64,000 bases of DNA from Synechococcus sp. WH 7805 (GCF_000153285.1 NZ_CH724168.1:2457455-2521454); one strand, 5' to 3'. Shown: positions 18,378 through 28,409, counted from the first letter of the stretch. The notes: a model not told the origin generated them from the sequence alone. Made by a program: numbers and translations.

Positions 18378-19145
18378 TCAGTCTCCGCCGCGCGGTCTGA
18401 ACAGGTGGTCGTGCTCGGGAGAATAGAGACGCGACCGCTCGGAACCGTTTCGTTCCCGAAGTGCAGGGCTGATCACATACAGCGTGGTGCGGATCAGCTT
18501 TCTTGCCCTTGTTGCATCGGCCATCGCCTTAAGCGGCACCACATCGATTGACTGATCGGGCCAGCTCACCCTGTAGCCGATCGCGACAGGTGTGTCAGCT
18601 GGGTAATGCTGGAGAAGCGTGGACTGAACCTCATCAACATGACGCGCACTGAGATATAGGCAAAGCGAAGCTTGCAATCTGGCGAGATGATCCAGCTGTT
18701 CTCGCTCAGGAACCCCTGTGCGGCCGCCGGTGCGACCAAGCACGATCGTCTGTACCACGCCGGGAATGGTCAGCTCCGCATTGATGGCCGCAGCGGTGGC
18801 TTGATAGGCGCTGATCCCAGGCACAACCTCGACTGTGATACCAGCATCGGCAAGTGCGCAGATTTGTTCGTTCAGTGCGCTGTAGAGGCAGGGATCGCCG
18901 TCATGCAGGCGGACAACACGCGACCCCTGGCTCGATCGATCGATCATCAGGGGGATGACCTGCTCGAGCGTGAGTGTGCTGGTACGAATTTGTTCGCAAT
19001 GGTCCGATGCCAAGGCGGCAATCTGGGGTGACACAAGGGAATCGGTCCAGATCAGTACATCCGCCGATTGAATTCTCTGTTCGGCTCTGCGGGTGAGCAG
19101 GTCGGGAGCGCCGGGCCCGGCTCCAACGATGGAGATGGTTGTCAT
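18378..19145 (-). CDS. cobM: precorrin-4 C11-methyltransferase
   Basis: This SAM-dependent tetrapyrrole methyltransferase acts in corrin (pseudo)cobalamin synthesis. The N-terminal [18 protein letters not shown] loop, [30 protein letters not shown] and [11 protein letters not shown] are typical of CobM/CbiF. Length is 255 residues. The ATG overlaps the lgt stop as ATGA, placing cobM at the end of a petC-petA-lgt-cobM run on the minus strand. Confidence 0.93.
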   Translation of the reverse strand: MTTISIVGAGPGAPDLLTRRAEQRIQSADVLIWTDSLVSPQIAALASDHCEQIRTSTLTLEQVIPLMIDRSSQGSRVVRLHDGDPCLYSALNEQICALADAGITVEVVPGISAYQATAAAINAELTIPGVVQTIVLGRTGGRTGVPEREQLDHLARLQASLCLYLSARHVDEVQSTLLQHYPADTPVAIGYRVSWPDQSIDVVPLKAMADATRARKLIRTTLYVISPALRERNGSERSRLYSPEHDHLFRPRGGD

Positions 19146-20017
19146 GAAGGGTCGACCCGGCGGAGACCTGGATCAGGTAGAGATGCGTGGCGTCCATAGA
19201 GCCAAAACAGCCCAGCCGAGGCGACGGCCATCAGCGCGAGGCTCATTAACTGGGCGATCCGCAGGCCCCCTTCGCAAAAGGGTGGTTGCCCCCCAAGGCA
19301 GAGGGGATCGATGCGCAGGCCCTCAATCCAGATCCGTCCGAGGCTGTATCCGAGGAGATAAAAGCAGCTCAAGGCGCCAGATGGCAACTGAATTCGACCT
19401 CGCTGCCCAAGTCTGAACAAAACAATGAGCCCAAAAAAAAGAGCCAGATTCCAGAGAGATTCGTAGAGGAATGTGGGGTGAAAGAACTCCGAATCCGCGA
19501 AAACTTTCGGCCGGTTGGCAAAAGGAACCAAGAGTTTCCAGGGAAGATCGGTAGGAACTCCGAAAGCTTCTGAGTTAAAAAAGTTGCCCCATCGACCGAT
19601 GGCCTGCCCGAGAATCACAGAGGGCACCAACACATCCAGAACATCCCAAAAGGGAACGCGTCGCCATCGGCAGAACACGATCACCGAGAGCGTTCCCGCG
19701 ATCAAGGCTCCATGGATGGCAATCCCTCCCCGCCAGATGGCAAAAGCTTCCCACCAAGAACTCTGATACGACCGCCACTCAAAGGCCACGTAGTACATCC
19801 GCGCTCCGACAACAGATGCGAGCACGAGAATGGGTAAGAGGTCACTGATTAATGATCCATCAAGACCACGTTGACGGGCCAGCCAGCTGGAGAGATTCAG
19901 GCCAATCAGCACGGCTAGGGCAATGAGAAGGCCATACCAGCGAAGAACGAAAGGCCCGAGCTGAAAGAGCTCGGGCCCAGGGGAGGTGAAGACGGCAGGA
20001 ACCAACACCGAATTCAA
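19142..20017 (-). CDS. lgt: prolipoprotein diacylglyceryl transferase
   Basis: Lgt transfers diacylglyceryl from phosphatidylglycerol to the lipobox cysteine of pre-lipoproteins in the cytoplasmic membrane. Seven hydrophobic segments and the family blocks [47 protein letters not shown] (the Lgt signature with invariant Arg) and [11 protein letters not shown] are present. The TTG start at 20017 overlaps the petA stop and has GGAGG four bases upstream, inside the last petA codons; a GTG at 20008 is an alternative lacking that spacing. Confidence 0.94.
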   Translation of the reverse strand: MNSVLVPAVFTSPGPELFQLGPFVLRWYGLLIALAVLIGLNLSSWLARQRGLDGSLISDLLPILVLASVVGARMYYVAFEWRSYQSSWWEAFAIWRGGIAIHGALIAGTLSVIVFCRWRRVPFWDVLDVLVPSVILGQAIGRWGNFFNSEAFGVPTDLPWKLLVPFANRPKVFADSEFFHPTFLYESLWNLALFFGLIVLFRLGQRGRIQLPSGALSCFYLLGYSLGRIWIEGLRIDPLCLGGQPPFCEGGLRIAQLMSLALMAVASAGLFWLYGRHASLPDPGLRRVDPS

Positions 20018-20946
20018 AAGCCCTCCGCAGCCTGCACTTTTTCAAACTGCTTTTTCTTCAGCACCAGCATGATCTGGGCTAGGGCCACGGCTGCGAAGAA
20101 GGCCAGCAGGCCATAGATCCTCACAGGGTTCTGGAGAACGACTTCGGTATCGAGCTGACCAAAGCCACCCACATTGGGATCATTGGTGATTGGAGCACCC
20201 GCTTCAACGGCATCGCCGACGGACACGATCAATGCCGGTCCAACAGGAACGGTTTCAGACAGCTCACTGCCATCTGCTGAAGCGATGGTCACCACGCTCG
20301 CTCCGTTCTCACCCGCCTCGATGGAACTCACGGTTCCGGTGGACGGCGCTGTGAATACGGTGTTGTTGCTCTTTTCACCCGTGGGGTACACCTGGCCACG
20401 GCCACGGTTGCCCCCCACGTGAATGGAGTATTTGCCGAAATGGATGTTGCTGTCAGTGGCAGGATCTGGTGACAGAACTGGGAAGACGATCTCCTGGTGC
20501 TGATCACCGGGGATCGGACCGACAAGGATCACATTGGGCTGATCGTCGCTGTATTCACTGAAGTAGACGCCTTCGGTTTCTTCTTTGATGTCATCCGTCC
20601 AGCGGTCTTGCGGTGCCAGGGTGAAACCATCGGGAAGCATCACCACAGCGCCGACTTGGAGGGGCACTTCACTGCCGTCGGCACCGATCTCGGGAACGGC
20701 TGTGTCATAAGGAATCTTCACGACAGCTTTGAACACGCTGTCGGGCAAGACCGCCTGGGGTACCTCGGCTTGGGTGAGTTTCTGGGCAAGATGGCAGTTG
20801 GCGCAAACGATCTTTCCAGTGGCTTCCCTTGGAGAGTCGTAATTCTGCTGAGCCCAGAAGGGGTAGGCCCAACTGGCGTTGGGGGCGGTCAGCACGGTGA
20901 TGCCCACGATCAGGGCGGCGAATAAAGGCGAAAGGAGGCGACGCAT
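20014..20946 (-). CDS. petA: apocytochrome f
   Basis: Cytochrome f is the c-type heme subunit of the cytochrome b6f complex and passes electrons to plastocyanin or cytochrome c6. The 310-residue precursor has a signal peptide cleaved at SWA|YPF, leaving Tyr28 as the N-terminal heme ligand, the heme motif CANCH (48-52), a large beta-rich lumenal domain and a C-terminal anchor ([19 protein letters not shown]). The start at 20946 is set by the signal peptide, although the frame stays open upstream through petC. It is 41 bp downstream of petC and overlaps lgt. Confidence 0.97.
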   Translation of the reverse strand: MRRLLSPLFAALIVGITVLTAPNASWAYPFWAQQNYDSPREATGKIVCANCHLAQKLTQAEVPQAVLPDSVFKAVVKIPYDTAVPEIGADGSEVPLQVGAVVMLPDGFTLAPQDRWTDDIKEETEGVYFSEYSDDQPNVILVGPIPGDQHQEIVFPVLSPDPATDSNIHFGKYSIHVGGNRGRGQVYPTGEKSNNTVFTAPSTGTVSSIEAGENGASVVTIASADGSELSETVPVGPALIVSVGDAVEAGAPITNDPNVGGFGQLDTEVVLQNPVRIYGLLAFFAAVALAQIMLVLKKKQFEKVQAAEGF

Positions 20947-20987
20947 TGGTGGCTGGAAACGGAAAGGGGCGGAGAAAGCGAGAGTGA

Positions 20988-21524
20988 TCAGGCCCACCAG
21001 GGCTTGTCGCCCGTGCGGAAATCGGTGTCCGTCCATTGGCTCACGAACACGTTGTCGTTTTCGACGCTCACATTGGCCAGGGCGAGCGACAGGGGTGCGG
21101 GACCTCTCACGACTTTGCCTGTGGCGTCGTACTGGCTGCCGTGGCAGGGACACATGAATTTGTTCGCTCCACCGTTCCAGGGCACAACACAGCCAAGGTG
21201 TGTACAGATGGCGTTGATGCCGTAACTGCCGATGGCGTCGTCGCCTTCCACAATCAGGTAGGTGGGATCGCCCTTCAGGCCCTGGACGAGGCTTCGGTCT
21301 CCGGCTGGGTGCGAGCTCAACCAACCGCTAGCAGTGACTGCGTTTCCGAGTTCATCCTTAGCGCTGGTACCGCCACCGCCGCCTGCCGCGCGGGGAGGGA
21401 TGAAATAGTTCACCACCGGGTAGAGAGCGCCAAGCGCAACACCAGTGACCGACCCGAAGGTCAGCAGATTCATGAACTGCCTGCGCCCCATTCCGGGCAC
21501 ATCACCTGCTGGCATTTGGGTCAT
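20988..21524 (-). CDS. petC: cytochrome b6f Rieske iron-sulfur protein
   Basis: PetC carries the high-potential 2Fe-2S cluster that oxidises plastoquinol at the lumenal side. The 178-residue protein has one N-terminal membrane anchor (about 17-42), a Gly-rich hinge, and cluster motifs CTHLGC and CPCHGSQYD near residues 107-130. The N-terminus [10 protein letters not shown] has a twin-arginine-like GRRQFM, consistent with Tat insertion; tatC lies 400 bp away on the same strand. petC and petA form the usual operon. Confidence 0.97.
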   Translation of the reverse strand: MTQMPAGDVPGMGRRQFMNLLTFGSVTGVALGALYPVVNYFIPPRAAGGGGGTSAKDELGNAVTASGWLSSHPAGDRSLVQGLKGDPTYLIVEGDDAIGSYGINAICTHLGCVVPWNGGANKFMCPCHGSQYDATGKVVRGPAPLSLALANVSVENDNVFVSQWTDTDFRTGDKPWWA

Positions 21525-21609
21525 GACGGACTGTCAATTGGCACGGGTTGGCGATCATTATGGACGCATTGGGTCCTGTCAGTCTTTGCGGCGACTGGGA
21601 TTTTCATCG

Positions 21610-21975
21610 ATGTTCAAGGACGACTCCGTGATTCCCCAGGCTGCTTCGCCGATACCTGCCGCACCGCTCAGTGCTGAAGAGGTCGTTGCCCTCTTTCGGT
21701 CCCGCTGGCAGGCCAGTTACGACATGCAGATCGTGACCCGTCGTCGTCGCTTGTACGTGCAGGTGATGTGGGCTTATCTCGAACAGCAATCCTTTCCCCT
21801 GACTGAGGACGCTTATCGAGAGCACCTGTCCGAGGTTCTTGAAGTAGTGAACAGGCTTGGGGAAGCCGGAGCCGTACGGGACTGGTTGCAGACAACAAAA
21901 GATCGCCCCCGGCTTGGCAAAGCCCTCAGCCTGCAGTTGCCGGGGGAGGGTCGACTGGAGGAGTTTCTGCTTTGA
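21610..21975 (+). CDS. DUF3067 family protein
   Basis: This 121-residue soluble protein is conserved in cyanobacteria and chloroplasts. It has an N-terminal Pro/Ala stretch and then a helical domain, LSAEEVVALFRSRWQASYDM, WAYLEQQSFPLTEDAYREHL and the C-terminal RPRLGKALSLQLPGE. I recall DUF3067 genes lying next to petC in other cyanobacteria, which would fit a photosynthetic assembly role, but function is not visible from sequence. I used the ATG at 21610; an upstream open extension lies over the petC promoter region. Its 3' end overlaps tatC by 50 bp. Confidence 0.85.
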   Translation: MFKDDSVIPQAASPIPAAPLSAEEVVALFRSRWQASYDMQIVTRRRRLYVQVMWAYLEQQSFPLTEDAYREHLSEVLEVVNRLGEAGAVRDWLQTTKDRPRLGKALSLQLPGEGRLEEFLL

Positions 21976-22675
21976 AGCGCTGCACAACCGCCACCAGCAA
22001 GACACCGATGAGGAACAGCGCTGTGATCGCTCCTCCTAGGAGCAGCATGGTGATCGGGTCTGTGGAGGGTGTCAGCACAGCACCGGCCAGGGCAGAGGTG
22101 AGCACGACCCAACGCCAGGCCGACAACATCCGCCGCCAATTCACCAAGCCAAAGGCGCCAAGCAGCAGTTGGAGGACCGGCAACTGAAAGGCCAGTCCTG
22201 TCGACAGCATCAAAAGCAGCACGAAATCGAGGTAGCGCTCGATTGACCAGATCGGTTCCACCACGTCGGCTCCATAGCTCACTAGAAAACTGAGAGCTGC
22301 AGGCACAAGAGCCCACCAGGCAAATGCCAGTCCGGCCATGAACAACACCGCCGACCCGGCAACCGCGGGGGCAATCAGGCGACGTTCGTTGCGCGTGAGT
22401 CCAGGGAGAACGAAGGCCAGTCCCTGATACAACACGTAAGGAAGCGCCAGGGTGAGCCCGGCATAGCCAGCCACCTTGAACGACACGAACAGGAACTCCC
22501 CAGGAGCGAGTTGGAGAAAGCGGATCGATCCTGCGGGTTCCTCTAGCAGTCGGACCAACGGTCTTACGGCCAGCAGGCAGGCAAGAGCGCTGACTGCAAC
22601 AGCGAGAAGACTGCGCAGCACCCTCTGCCGGAGCTCCTCAAGATGGTCCACCAGTGGCATCTCAACGTCATTCAT
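21926..22675 (-). CDS. tatC: Sec-independent protein translocase TatC
   Basis: TatC is the membrane receptor for twin-arginine signal peptides, acting on folded substrates such as the Rieske protein. The N-terminal MPLVDHLEELRQRVLRSL is the classic TatC signature, six hydrophobic segments follow, and the second-loop ALPYVLYQGLAFVLPGLTRNERR with the conserved P/E residues is present. I chose the ATG at 22675 (MNDVEMP); an upstream start at 22696 adds seven residues. The last 50 bp overlap DUF3067 on the other strand. Confidence 0.95.
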   Translation of the reverse strand: MNDVEMPLVDHLEELRQRVLRSLLAVAVSALACLLAVRPLVRLLEEPAGSIRFLQLAPGEFLFVSFKVAGYAGLTLALPYVLYQGLAFVLPGLTRNERRLIAPAVAGSAVLFMAGLAFAWWALVPAALSFLVSYGADVVEPIWSIERYLDFVLLLMLSTGLAFQLPVLQLLLGAFGLVNWRRMLSAWRWVVLTSALAGAVLTPSTDPITMLLLGGAITALFLIGVLLVAVVQRFKAETPPVDPPPATAG

Positions 22676-22773
22676 CGCGTCGCCCCTTGCCGTCACCTTG
22701 ATCGGTGGTGGCGGTGGAAGAACGGTGGATTCGTTGGGGTCGGAGGGCTTCAGATCATGAATCTGTTCAACGT

Positions 22774-24489
22774 TCAGGCTAGGAGTTCTCTGCCCTCAAG
22801 TTGTCGTCTAGCCCGGTCAGGCTCAGCCCAGAGCAGTTCTCCATTGCGATGACGCACGGTTCCAGGGAGTGCTCCGGGAATGCGCTGAAGGGCATCGACC
22901 GCCGCCATCACCACGGGGACGGTGCGATTGCCGCGGGCACGACTGAACCACGCAGCCAGATCTGCAGCTTGTTGAATCGCTTCCTCGGAAGCCGGCGCCA
23001 TCGAGGCTTTCAACACCACATGGCTACCTGGACATTCCTGTGCGTGGAACCAGAGATCGCCGGCTCGGGCTTGACGGAAGCTGATCCATTCGTTCTGGCG
23101 GTGATTGCGGCCCACCTGGATCTGCAGACCATCACTGGTGTTGACCTCAAGAGGCTGAGGCTGCCCCGTTGGTGAACCGCTACGTCGACGTCGCTGCCTC
23201 GGTGCCATCAACTCTTCCAGCTCTTGATGGAGATCTTTCAGCTGAAGAGTGCGCTCATCGGGGTTGTCCCAGTCAGCACGGGTGAGATCCTCCAAGAAGC
23301 TTTCACTTCCTTCGATCAGCATCAGTCGCTGGTCGTGATGTCGGAGGCGCTCTTCGATCAGGGGAACCGCGCGTCGCAGGCGCCGGGCCTGGTGATAAAG
23401 CTTTTGCGCGCGGGTGATCGTGTCGCGGTCTGGAGCTGGTTGACACAACAGCTGGTCCGCTTGCGATTGAAGGGTCGCGGCACCAGCCGTGTCCTGCAGC
23501 CGTTGTTTCTGTTCGTCGCGTTGGGCCTGTTCCCGTTCGCGGCACTGTTGGAGTCGCTGTTGCAGGTTGCCGATCTCCCGCGACAGTCGGCGCTTGGTCA
23601 CATGGTCTTGGTAGTAGCAACCCAGCCTGAGGCTGAGCACGCCCTGATCTCCGCTCGCAACGGGTGGTTCGTTCCACACTCGGAAGCCGCTCTCCACCAG
23701 CTGCAGAGAAAACGTTTCTTCGTTGAGATGGCGCAGCCAGCAGCACCAGCGCTCATGGAGGCGTTGCCATTGGGATTCGTGAATGTCGCTGACAAGTTGT
23801 TCTTTCAAGGGCTGCCCATGGCTGTCGAGCGACCCGGGGAAGGTGGTGAGCTGGGTCGCTAACGCTGGGCTGATTCCCTGATAGGTCTCGCGAAGTGCTT
23901 TTCCGAGAGGAATCGGAAGCAGGGAGAGGCGTCGCTGCCACTGAGCAAAAGGCTCATCACGGCTTGGTGGTAAACCCTGAAGCGGTGGTGGTGGGGTATA
24001 GAGATCACCAGTGCTGAGTGGGCGGATCCTGGACTGGTGTTGCCGTACCTGACGGCCGATTGCGGTGATGCGTTTTTGTTCGTCGAGGAGCAACAGGTTG
24101 CTGTGGCGTCCCATCAGTTCAAGAACCAACGTTCGTACGGGGGGGCTGCCCGGGCGAGGCGCCAGATGAAAGAACACAACACGTTCGAAGTCGTGCTGTT
24201 CGAGCTCCACTAGAGCCAATTGCCGTAGGCCGTGCTGAATCTGCTGGGCCAGGGTGCTCCCTCCGCCATGACGCCGTGGGGCGTTGATCTGCACCAGCCT
24301 TGGGGCTTCTGCCTGCCAGCTGAGCTCGAGCCACACCATGCCTTGCAGGGTTCGAAAGCCGAGCTGGAGCGCGTGGGCATCAGGTTGCTGCGCCTTCTCG
24401 AATCGGCTCGGCAACACCCGGTCGCGCAGATCTTTCAGCACCGCTTTCAGAGCGGTCAGGTCCATCACCTGGAGCGTGCTGGTGGCCAT
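22774..24489 (-). CDS. NFACT family protein (Rqc2/RqcH-like, fibronectin-binding A domain)
   Basis: The 571-residue protein has the NFACT-N domain at the start (MDLTALKAVLKDLRDRVLPS, a DNA-glycosylase-like fold), a central coiled-coil (roughly 310-420, rich in Gln/Glu/Arg) and a C-terminal NFACT-R (DUF814) domain with ISFRQARAGDLWFHAQECPGSHVVLK. RqcH homologues bind stalled 50S subunits and recruit tRNA-Ala to add C-terminal tails for degradation. Start candidates are ATG 24489 and 24465; an open extension to 24549 reaches almost to the divergent gmk and is unlikely. Confidence 0.9.
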   Translation of the reverse strand: MATSTLQVMDLTALKAVLKDLRDRVLPSRFEKAQQPDAHALQLGFRTLQGMVWLELSWQAEAPRLVQINAPRRHGGGSTLAQQIQHGLRQLALVELEQHDFERVVFFHLAPRPGSPPVRTLVLELMGRHSNLLLLDEQKRITAIGRQVRQHQSRIRPLSTGDLYTPPPPLQGLPPSRDEPFAQWQRRLSLLPIPLGKALRETYQGISPALATQLTTFPGSLDSHGQPLKEQLVSDIHESQWQRLHERWCCWLRHLNEETFSLQLVESGFRVWNEPPVASGDQGVLSLRLGCYYQDHVTKRRLSREIGNLQQRLQQCREREQAQRDEQKQRLQDTAGAATLQSQADQLLCQPAPDRDTITRAQKLYHQARRLRRAVPLIEERLRHHDQRLMLIEGSESFLEDLTRADWDNPDERTLQLKDLHQELEELMAPRQRRRRSGSPTGQPQPLEVNTSDGLQIQVGRNHRQNEWISFRQARAGDLWFHAQECPGSHVVLKASMAPASEEAIQQAADLAAWFSRARGNRTVPVVMAAVDALQRIPGALPGTVRHRNGELLWAEPDRARRQLEGRELLA

Positions 24490-24552
24490 CCGCGCGTGCT
24501 GTTCCGGTGAGGTAGGTGCCTTCCTACCCTGCAGCCTGACTGCAGACAAGCC

Positions 24553-25122
24553 ATGGCATCGTCACAAGCCACTGCCCGGCTCGCGTTGCTCACCGGACCA
24601 AGCGGAGTCGGTAAAGGCACGTTGGTCGCCCGCTTGCAGGAGCGCCATCCCAGCCTGTGGCTGTCGGTGTCGGCCACCACACGGGCTCCCCGGGCGGGTG
24701 AGCAGGAAGGTGTTCACTACTTCTTCAAAACACGTCGAGACTTCGATGCTCTCGTCAGCAGCAACGGGTTATTGGAGTGGGCTGAATTTGCCGGTCATTG
24801 CTACGGCACTCCACGTCAGCCCGTGGAGGAACGCTTGGGCGCAGGGACTCCCGTTCTTCTGGAGATTGAACTGGAGGGCGCCCGCCAGGTCAGGAAGAGT
24901 CTTCCCGAAGCCCTGCAGATCTTTCTGGCGCCACCGAGCTTCGAGGAACTGGAACGTCGCATCAAGGGGCGAGCCACTGAGTCAGCCGATGCGATTCAAC
25001 GTCGGTTGGATAGAGCGCGCACCGAACTGGATGCTCAGTCTGAATTTGACGCCATTGTTGTGAATGACGATCTCGATACAGCACTCTCTGAGCTTGAAAA
25101 CTTAATGGGTCTTGCGGTCTGA
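24553..25122 (+). CDS. gmk: guanylate kinase
   Basis: Gmk phosphorylates GMP to GDP. The P-loop [17 protein letters not shown] is at residues 13-29, [20 protein letters not shown] binds GMP, and [12 protein letters not shown] and [18 protein letters not shown] complete the family pattern. The length of 189 is standard. It is transcribed toward psaJ-psaF and separated from them by a minus-strand terminator. Confidence 0.96.
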   Translation: MASSQATARLALLTGPSGVGKGTLVARLQERHPSLWLSVSATTRAPRAGEQEGVHYFFKTRRDFDALVSSNGLLEWAEFAGHCYGTPRQPVEERLGAGTPVLLEIELEGARQVRKSLPEALQIFLAPPSFEELERRIKGRATESADAIQRRLDRARTELDAQSEFDAIVVNDDLDTALSELENLMGLAV

Positions 25123-25143
25123 AGCGGGTTGAGCTTGCTCAAT

Positions 25144-25166
25144 AAAAAAGAGGGCTGATGCCCTCT
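25144..25166 (-). terminator. intrinsic terminator of psaF-psaJ
   Basis: On the minus strand AGAGGGC and GCCCTCT (25166 to 25149) form a 7-bp stem with a four-base loop, followed directly by a run of six T (25149-25144). It lies 23 bp past the psaJ stop. The plus strand side has no T-run, so it mainly ends the minus-strand transcript. Confidence 0.88.
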
Positions 25167-25188
25167 AGTCATTCATTAATGAAAAAGA

Positions 25189-25308
25189 TCAGGCGAGTGG
25201 GTGAAACAGGAGGTCAGGAAAAAATCGATTCCACTCGATCAGAATACCGGCGGTGAGAGTGAACCAAATGGCTGCTACGACGGGAGCAGTGGTGAGGAAT
25301 TTCTGCAT
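25189..25308 (-). CDS. psaJ: photosystem I reaction centre subunit IX
   Basis: This 39-residue protein begins [20 protein letters not shown] and ends [11 protein letters not shown], the single-span PsaJ pattern with an Asn-Arg-Phe-Phe-Pro motif on the lumenal side. PsaJ stabilises PsaF in photosystem I. It lies 38 bp downstream of psaF in the same direction, the usual cyanobacterial arrangement, and is followed by a strong terminator. Confidence 0.95.
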   Translation of the reverse strand: MQKFLTTAPVVAAIWFTLTAGILIEWNRFFPDLLFHPLA

Positions 25309-25346
25309 CGATCAAAAAATTTAGAAATTGTGGGAATCGAATGAGA

Positions 25347-25826
25347 TCAGCGGGGAGACACCGTGATCTTGTCATCGCTTTCGAGCATTTTTCCGCTCGT
25401 GAATTCACCAAAGGCTGCAATGGGCCATGTGGCAGCAGCGATGCAGGACTTCAGTGCCAAGGGGAGATCGATCTGAATCTCTTTTGTGTACTGCTCCTTG
25501 GTTCCGCGGGTGGCTTTCAGATATTCACGGCCAGCCCAGCCGATGCAGCCGGCGATGTACAGGAACATCAGGCCAGGGAAAACAAAATCACCAGCATGGT
25601 CCCAACGGCCATCAACGATGAGGTGGGGCAGGCCGTCCTCACCACACACGGCTTGGCTGTACATCTCAAAACGGGCTTTGGCCTGAGGCGTGGTGGCAGC
25701 ACTGGCACGCTGCTGGAAACGGGCGCTTTCGGAGCAGGGGGTCAGGCCAGCAACATCAGCCTTGGCGACTGGTGCAAAGCCGAACACCAGCAGGGCCGAG
25801 AGCGCAAGAGCGAAAAAACGACGCAT
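25347..25826 (-). CDS. psaF: photosystem I reaction centre subunit III
   Basis: PsaF is the plastocyanin/cytochrome c6-side subunit of PSI. The 159-residue precursor has a cleavable signal peptide (MRRFFALALSALLVFGFAPVAKA), the lumenal CSESARFQQRASAATTPQAK, paired cysteines (C31 and the one in AVCGEDG), and a membrane helix in FVFPGLMFLYIAGCIGWAGR. The start at 25826 is fixed by the signal peptide; the reading frame stays open upstream across tsaD antisense but that is not coding. It forms an operon with psaJ and is divergent from tsaD. Confidence 0.97.
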   Translation of the reverse strand: MRRFFALALSALLVFGFAPVAKADVAGLTPCSESARFQQRASAATTPQAKARFEMYSQAVCGEDGLPHLIVDGRWDHAGDFVFPGLMFLYIAGCIGWAGREYLKATRGTKEQYTKEIQIDLPLALKSCIAAATWPIAAFGEFTSGKMLESDDKITVSPR

Positions 25827-25902
25827 CGGAACGGTTCCTGTTATGCCTGCCCCGGAGCGGCAGGATGTCACATGGGGACAGTAGTGGAGGCTTTCTGCCT
25901 GA

Positions 25903-26973
25903 ATGCCCAAGGTGCTTGCGCTCGAAACAAGTTGTGACGAGTCGGCTGCTGCTGTTGTGGAGCAGCGTGCCGATCGACTGATGGTTCTGTCCCACCGCAT
26001 TGCCTCCCAGGTCGAGGAGCATGCCCAGTGGGGAGGTGTCGTCCCAGAAATTGCCTCGAGACGGCACGTGGAGGCTTTGCCGCACCTCATCGGCGCGGTG
26101 CTGGACGACGCAGGTCAAGCGGTGGCTGACATGGATGCCGTTGCTGCAACCGTGACACCGGGGCTGGTGGGGGCCTTGATGGTGGGTTCGGTGACAGGGC
26201 GTACCCTCGCTGCCCTTCATGGCAAGCCCTTCATGGGCGTGCACCACCTGGAAGCGCACCTTGCCTCAGTGCGTCTGGCTTCATCGCCTCCCGAGCCTCC
26301 CTACCTGGTGCTCTTGGTCAGTGGAGGACATACCGAGTTGATTCTGGTGGGGATCGACGGCGGACTGCAGCGTCTTGGGCGCAGCCATGACGATGCGGCT
26401 GGAGAAGCTTTCGACAAAGTGGCTCGTTTGCTAGGGCTCGCCTACCCAGGTGGACCTGCCATCCAGATGGCCGCCAGGGAGGGCGATCCCAAGCGGTTTT
26501 CGCTCCCCAAGGGACGCGTGTCCCGTCCGGAGGGTGGGTTTTATCCCTATGACTTCTCGTTCAGCGGTCTCAAGACCGCCATGCTGCGGCAGGTGGAGAG
26601 CCTGAGAGCCCAAAGTGATGTGCTTCCCCTTGAGGATCTCGCTGCAAGCTTTGAGCAGGTTGTGGTGGATGTGCTGGTAGAGCGCAGCCTGCGGTGCTGT
26701 CTTGATCGGGGCCTGTCCACACTCGTGATGGTGGGCGGGGTGGCTGCGAATGTCAGATTGCGTGAGCAAATGGAACGGCGTGGCCGCGAGCACGGGGTTT
26801 GCGTTCATCTCGCGCCTCTCGAGTTTTGTACCGACAACGCTGCAATGGTTGGTGCCGCTGCACTCGGTCGGCTCCAATCAGGATGGGGGGCCAGTTCCAT
26901 CAGGCTTGGGGTCTCGGCCCGATGGCCTTTGGAGCGCGGAGGAGATCTTTTCACACAAGATCCACAGTTTTAA
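25903..26973 (+). CDS. tsaD: tRNA N6-threonylcarbamoyladenosine transferase
   Basis: TsaD (formerly Gcp) transfers the threonylcarbamoyl group to A37 of tRNAs reading ANN codons. The N-terminal [35 protein letters not shown] and the metal-binding [11 protein letters not shown] are diagnostic, followed by [10 protein letters not shown] and [13 protein letters not shown] in the actin-like ATPase fold. The 356-residue length is normal. It is divergent from psaF with a 76-bp gap. Confidence 0.96.
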   Translation: MPKVLALETSCDESAAAVVEQRADRLMVLSHRIASQVEEHAQWGGVVPEIASRRHVEALPHLIGAVLDDAGQAVADMDAVAATVTPGLVGALMVGSVTGRTLAALHGKPFMGVHHLEAHLASVRLASSPPEPPYLVLLVSGGHTELILVGIDGGLQRLGRSHDDAAGEAFDKVARLLGLAYPGGPAIQMAAREGDPKRFSLPKGRVSRPEGGFYPYDFSFSGLKTAMLRQVESLRAQSDVLPLEDLAASFEQVVVDVLVERSLRCCLDRGLSTLVMVGGVAANVRLREQMERRGREHGVCVHLAPLEFCTDNAAMVGAAALGRLQSGWGASSIRLGVSARWPLERGGDLFTQDPQF

Positions 26974-27012
26974 GAAATTCGGGAATAATGTTGGCCGAAG
27001 AGCTTTCTGGTG

Positions 27013-27207
27013 ATGATGGTCGAATCTGAGTCCCAGCAACAGCAGCCATCACAGCCTGTTGATCCCGGTGAGCTCAATGAATGGCGTCGCGGGTTTACCC
27101 CTCAGGCTGAGATCTGGAATGGGCGTCTGGCCATGCTTGGCCTCTCACTCGGCTTGATGATGCTCATTCTGGTGAGATTCTTCAGCACGGGAATGTCCGC
27201 CAGCTGA
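27013..27207 (+). CDS. hli: high-light-inducible protein (HLIP, single-helix CAB-like)
   Basis: This small protein has a Gln/Glu-rich N-terminus and the chlorophyll-binding CAB/ELIP motif AEIWNGRLAMLGLSLGLMM, in which E and N/R bind chlorophyll between paired helices. HLIPs protect nascent and stressed photosystems, and many are induced by high light. Tandem starts occur (GTG 27010, ATG 27013, ATG 27016). It lies 36 bp after tsaD, so it may be partly cotranscribed. Confidence 0.93.
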   Translation: MMVESESQQQQPSQPVDPGELNEWRRGFTPQAEIWNGRLAMLGLSLGLMMLILVRFFSTGMSAS

Positions 27208-27227
27208 AGGTATCCAGCCTTCGCAGG

Positions 27228-28409
27228 TCAAGTGCTCCTTCCCCGGATGGCTTGCGACAGTTCATTGGGTTTGAGGCTGACGGCAATTGCGTCCTGAGGG
27301 TCAACCCGTTCGGCTTTGACGAGTTCCAGGAGTGATTGGTTGCTGGTCACCATTCCATCGAAGCCGCTGCGTTCCATGATCTCCTCCACTTCATCGAGCG
27401 CGCCCCGCTGGATGTAGTCCTTGCAGGCCTCCGTGTTGATCAGGATGTCGTGATACGCAGCTCGTTTGCCATCGTTGGTTCTGATTAATCCCTGGGCAAT
27501 CACGCCCAGTAGGGATTCAGAGAGCGAGCGACGAATGCTGTCTTGATCCTCAGGGGCGAAGAGTCCAAGGACGCGCTCAACGGTTTTCACCGCCGAATTG
27601 GTGTGGAGGGTTCCGAACACGAGGTGGCCCGTCTGGGATGCCTCCAGAGCCGTGCTCAGGGTTTCTCGGTCTCGGATCTCACCCACCAGGATCACGTCTG
27701 GATCCTCTCTTAGTGCCGCTCTCAGAGCGTTGTGGAACTGCAACGTGTGTAGTCCCACTTCCCGGTGCCTGATCAGGGAGCGTTGACTCTGATGAACAAA
27801 CTCCACAGGGTCCTCAATCGTGAGGATATGGCGTGTCTGATGGCGGTTAATCCAATCAATCATCGCCGCAAGGGTGGTGCTTTTCCCTGATCCAGTGGGA
27901 CCGGTCACTAACACCAGTCCCTTCGGACGTGACGAGAGATCCCGCAGCACCTCGGGAAGTTTCAGATCCTCCAGCGTGAGGATGGTTTGAGGAATCAACC
28001 GCAGAACCATGGCGGGTCCCAGCAGTGAATCCAGCAGGTTGATCCGAACCCTGACAAATGGGAACGCATGGGAGCCGTCGAATTCCTTCGTCTGTTGAAA
28101 GAGATCAACTTGCTGGGGCGTGAGGATTTCCCTAAGCCAGCGATGAAAGGTGCTCGGATCTGTGACCGGCCACTCTGTTTGCAGCATCTCTCCGCGGGCG
28201 CGGAAACGCGGGACCTCCCCCACGCCGAGGTGCACGTCGGAGTGCCCCTTGTCATGGGCCATCCGCACGATGTCCTCAAGGCTTGGTAGTCCTTTGGGTG
28301 ACGGGGTTGGTGAAGGTGTCAGCGCAGCTGGCGTGGAGGAAGCGGGGCTATGGGCGGGGACCGCAACAGGTTGGGACGCAAAACCCGGGGGAAAGATCGG
28401 TTGCTTCAT
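27228..28409 (-). CDS. pilT: twitching motility ATPase PilT
   Basis: PilT is the hexameric ATPase that retracts type IV pili. After a Pro/Ala/Ser-rich N-terminal tail of about 40 residues come LEDIVRMAHDKGHSDVHLGV, the Walker A GPTGSGKSTTLAAM, the Asp-box/His-box TIEDPVEF and LREDPDVILVGEIRD, and the HLVFGTLHTNSA block. The C-terminal AIRGRS tail is conserved in PilT. The protein is 393 residues, about 40 longer than typical, owing to the N-terminal tail. No other pilus genes are in the window. Confidence 0.92.
   Translation of the reverse strand: MKQPIFPPGFASQPVAVPAHSPASSTPAALTPSPTPSPKGLPSLEDIVRMAHDKGHSDVHLGVGEVPRFRARGEMLQTEWPVTDPSTFHRWLREILTPQQVDLFQQTKEFDGSHAFPFVRVRINLLDSLLGPAMVLRLIPQTILTLEDLKLPEVLRDLSSRPKGLVLVTGPTGSGKSTTLAAMIDWINRHQTRHILTIEDPVEFVHQSQRSLIRHREVGLHTLQFHNALRAALREDPDVILVGEIRDRETLSTALEASQTGHLVFGTLHTNSAVKTVERVLGLFAPEDQDSIRRSLSESLLGVIAQGLIRTNDGKRAAYHDILINTEACKDYIQRGALDEVEEIMERSGFDGMVTSNQSLLELVKAERVDPQDAIAVSLKPNELSQAIRGRST

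Noticed and set aside
20947-21324. N-terminal extension of petA through the petC coding region
   Set aside because: The PetA signal peptide begins at 20946 and the upstream part is an out-of-frame reading of petC with no protein-like features.
25827-26090. N-terminal extension of psaF antisense to tsaD
   Set aside because: PsaF has a normal signal peptide starting at 25826, and tsaD is well supported on the other strand.
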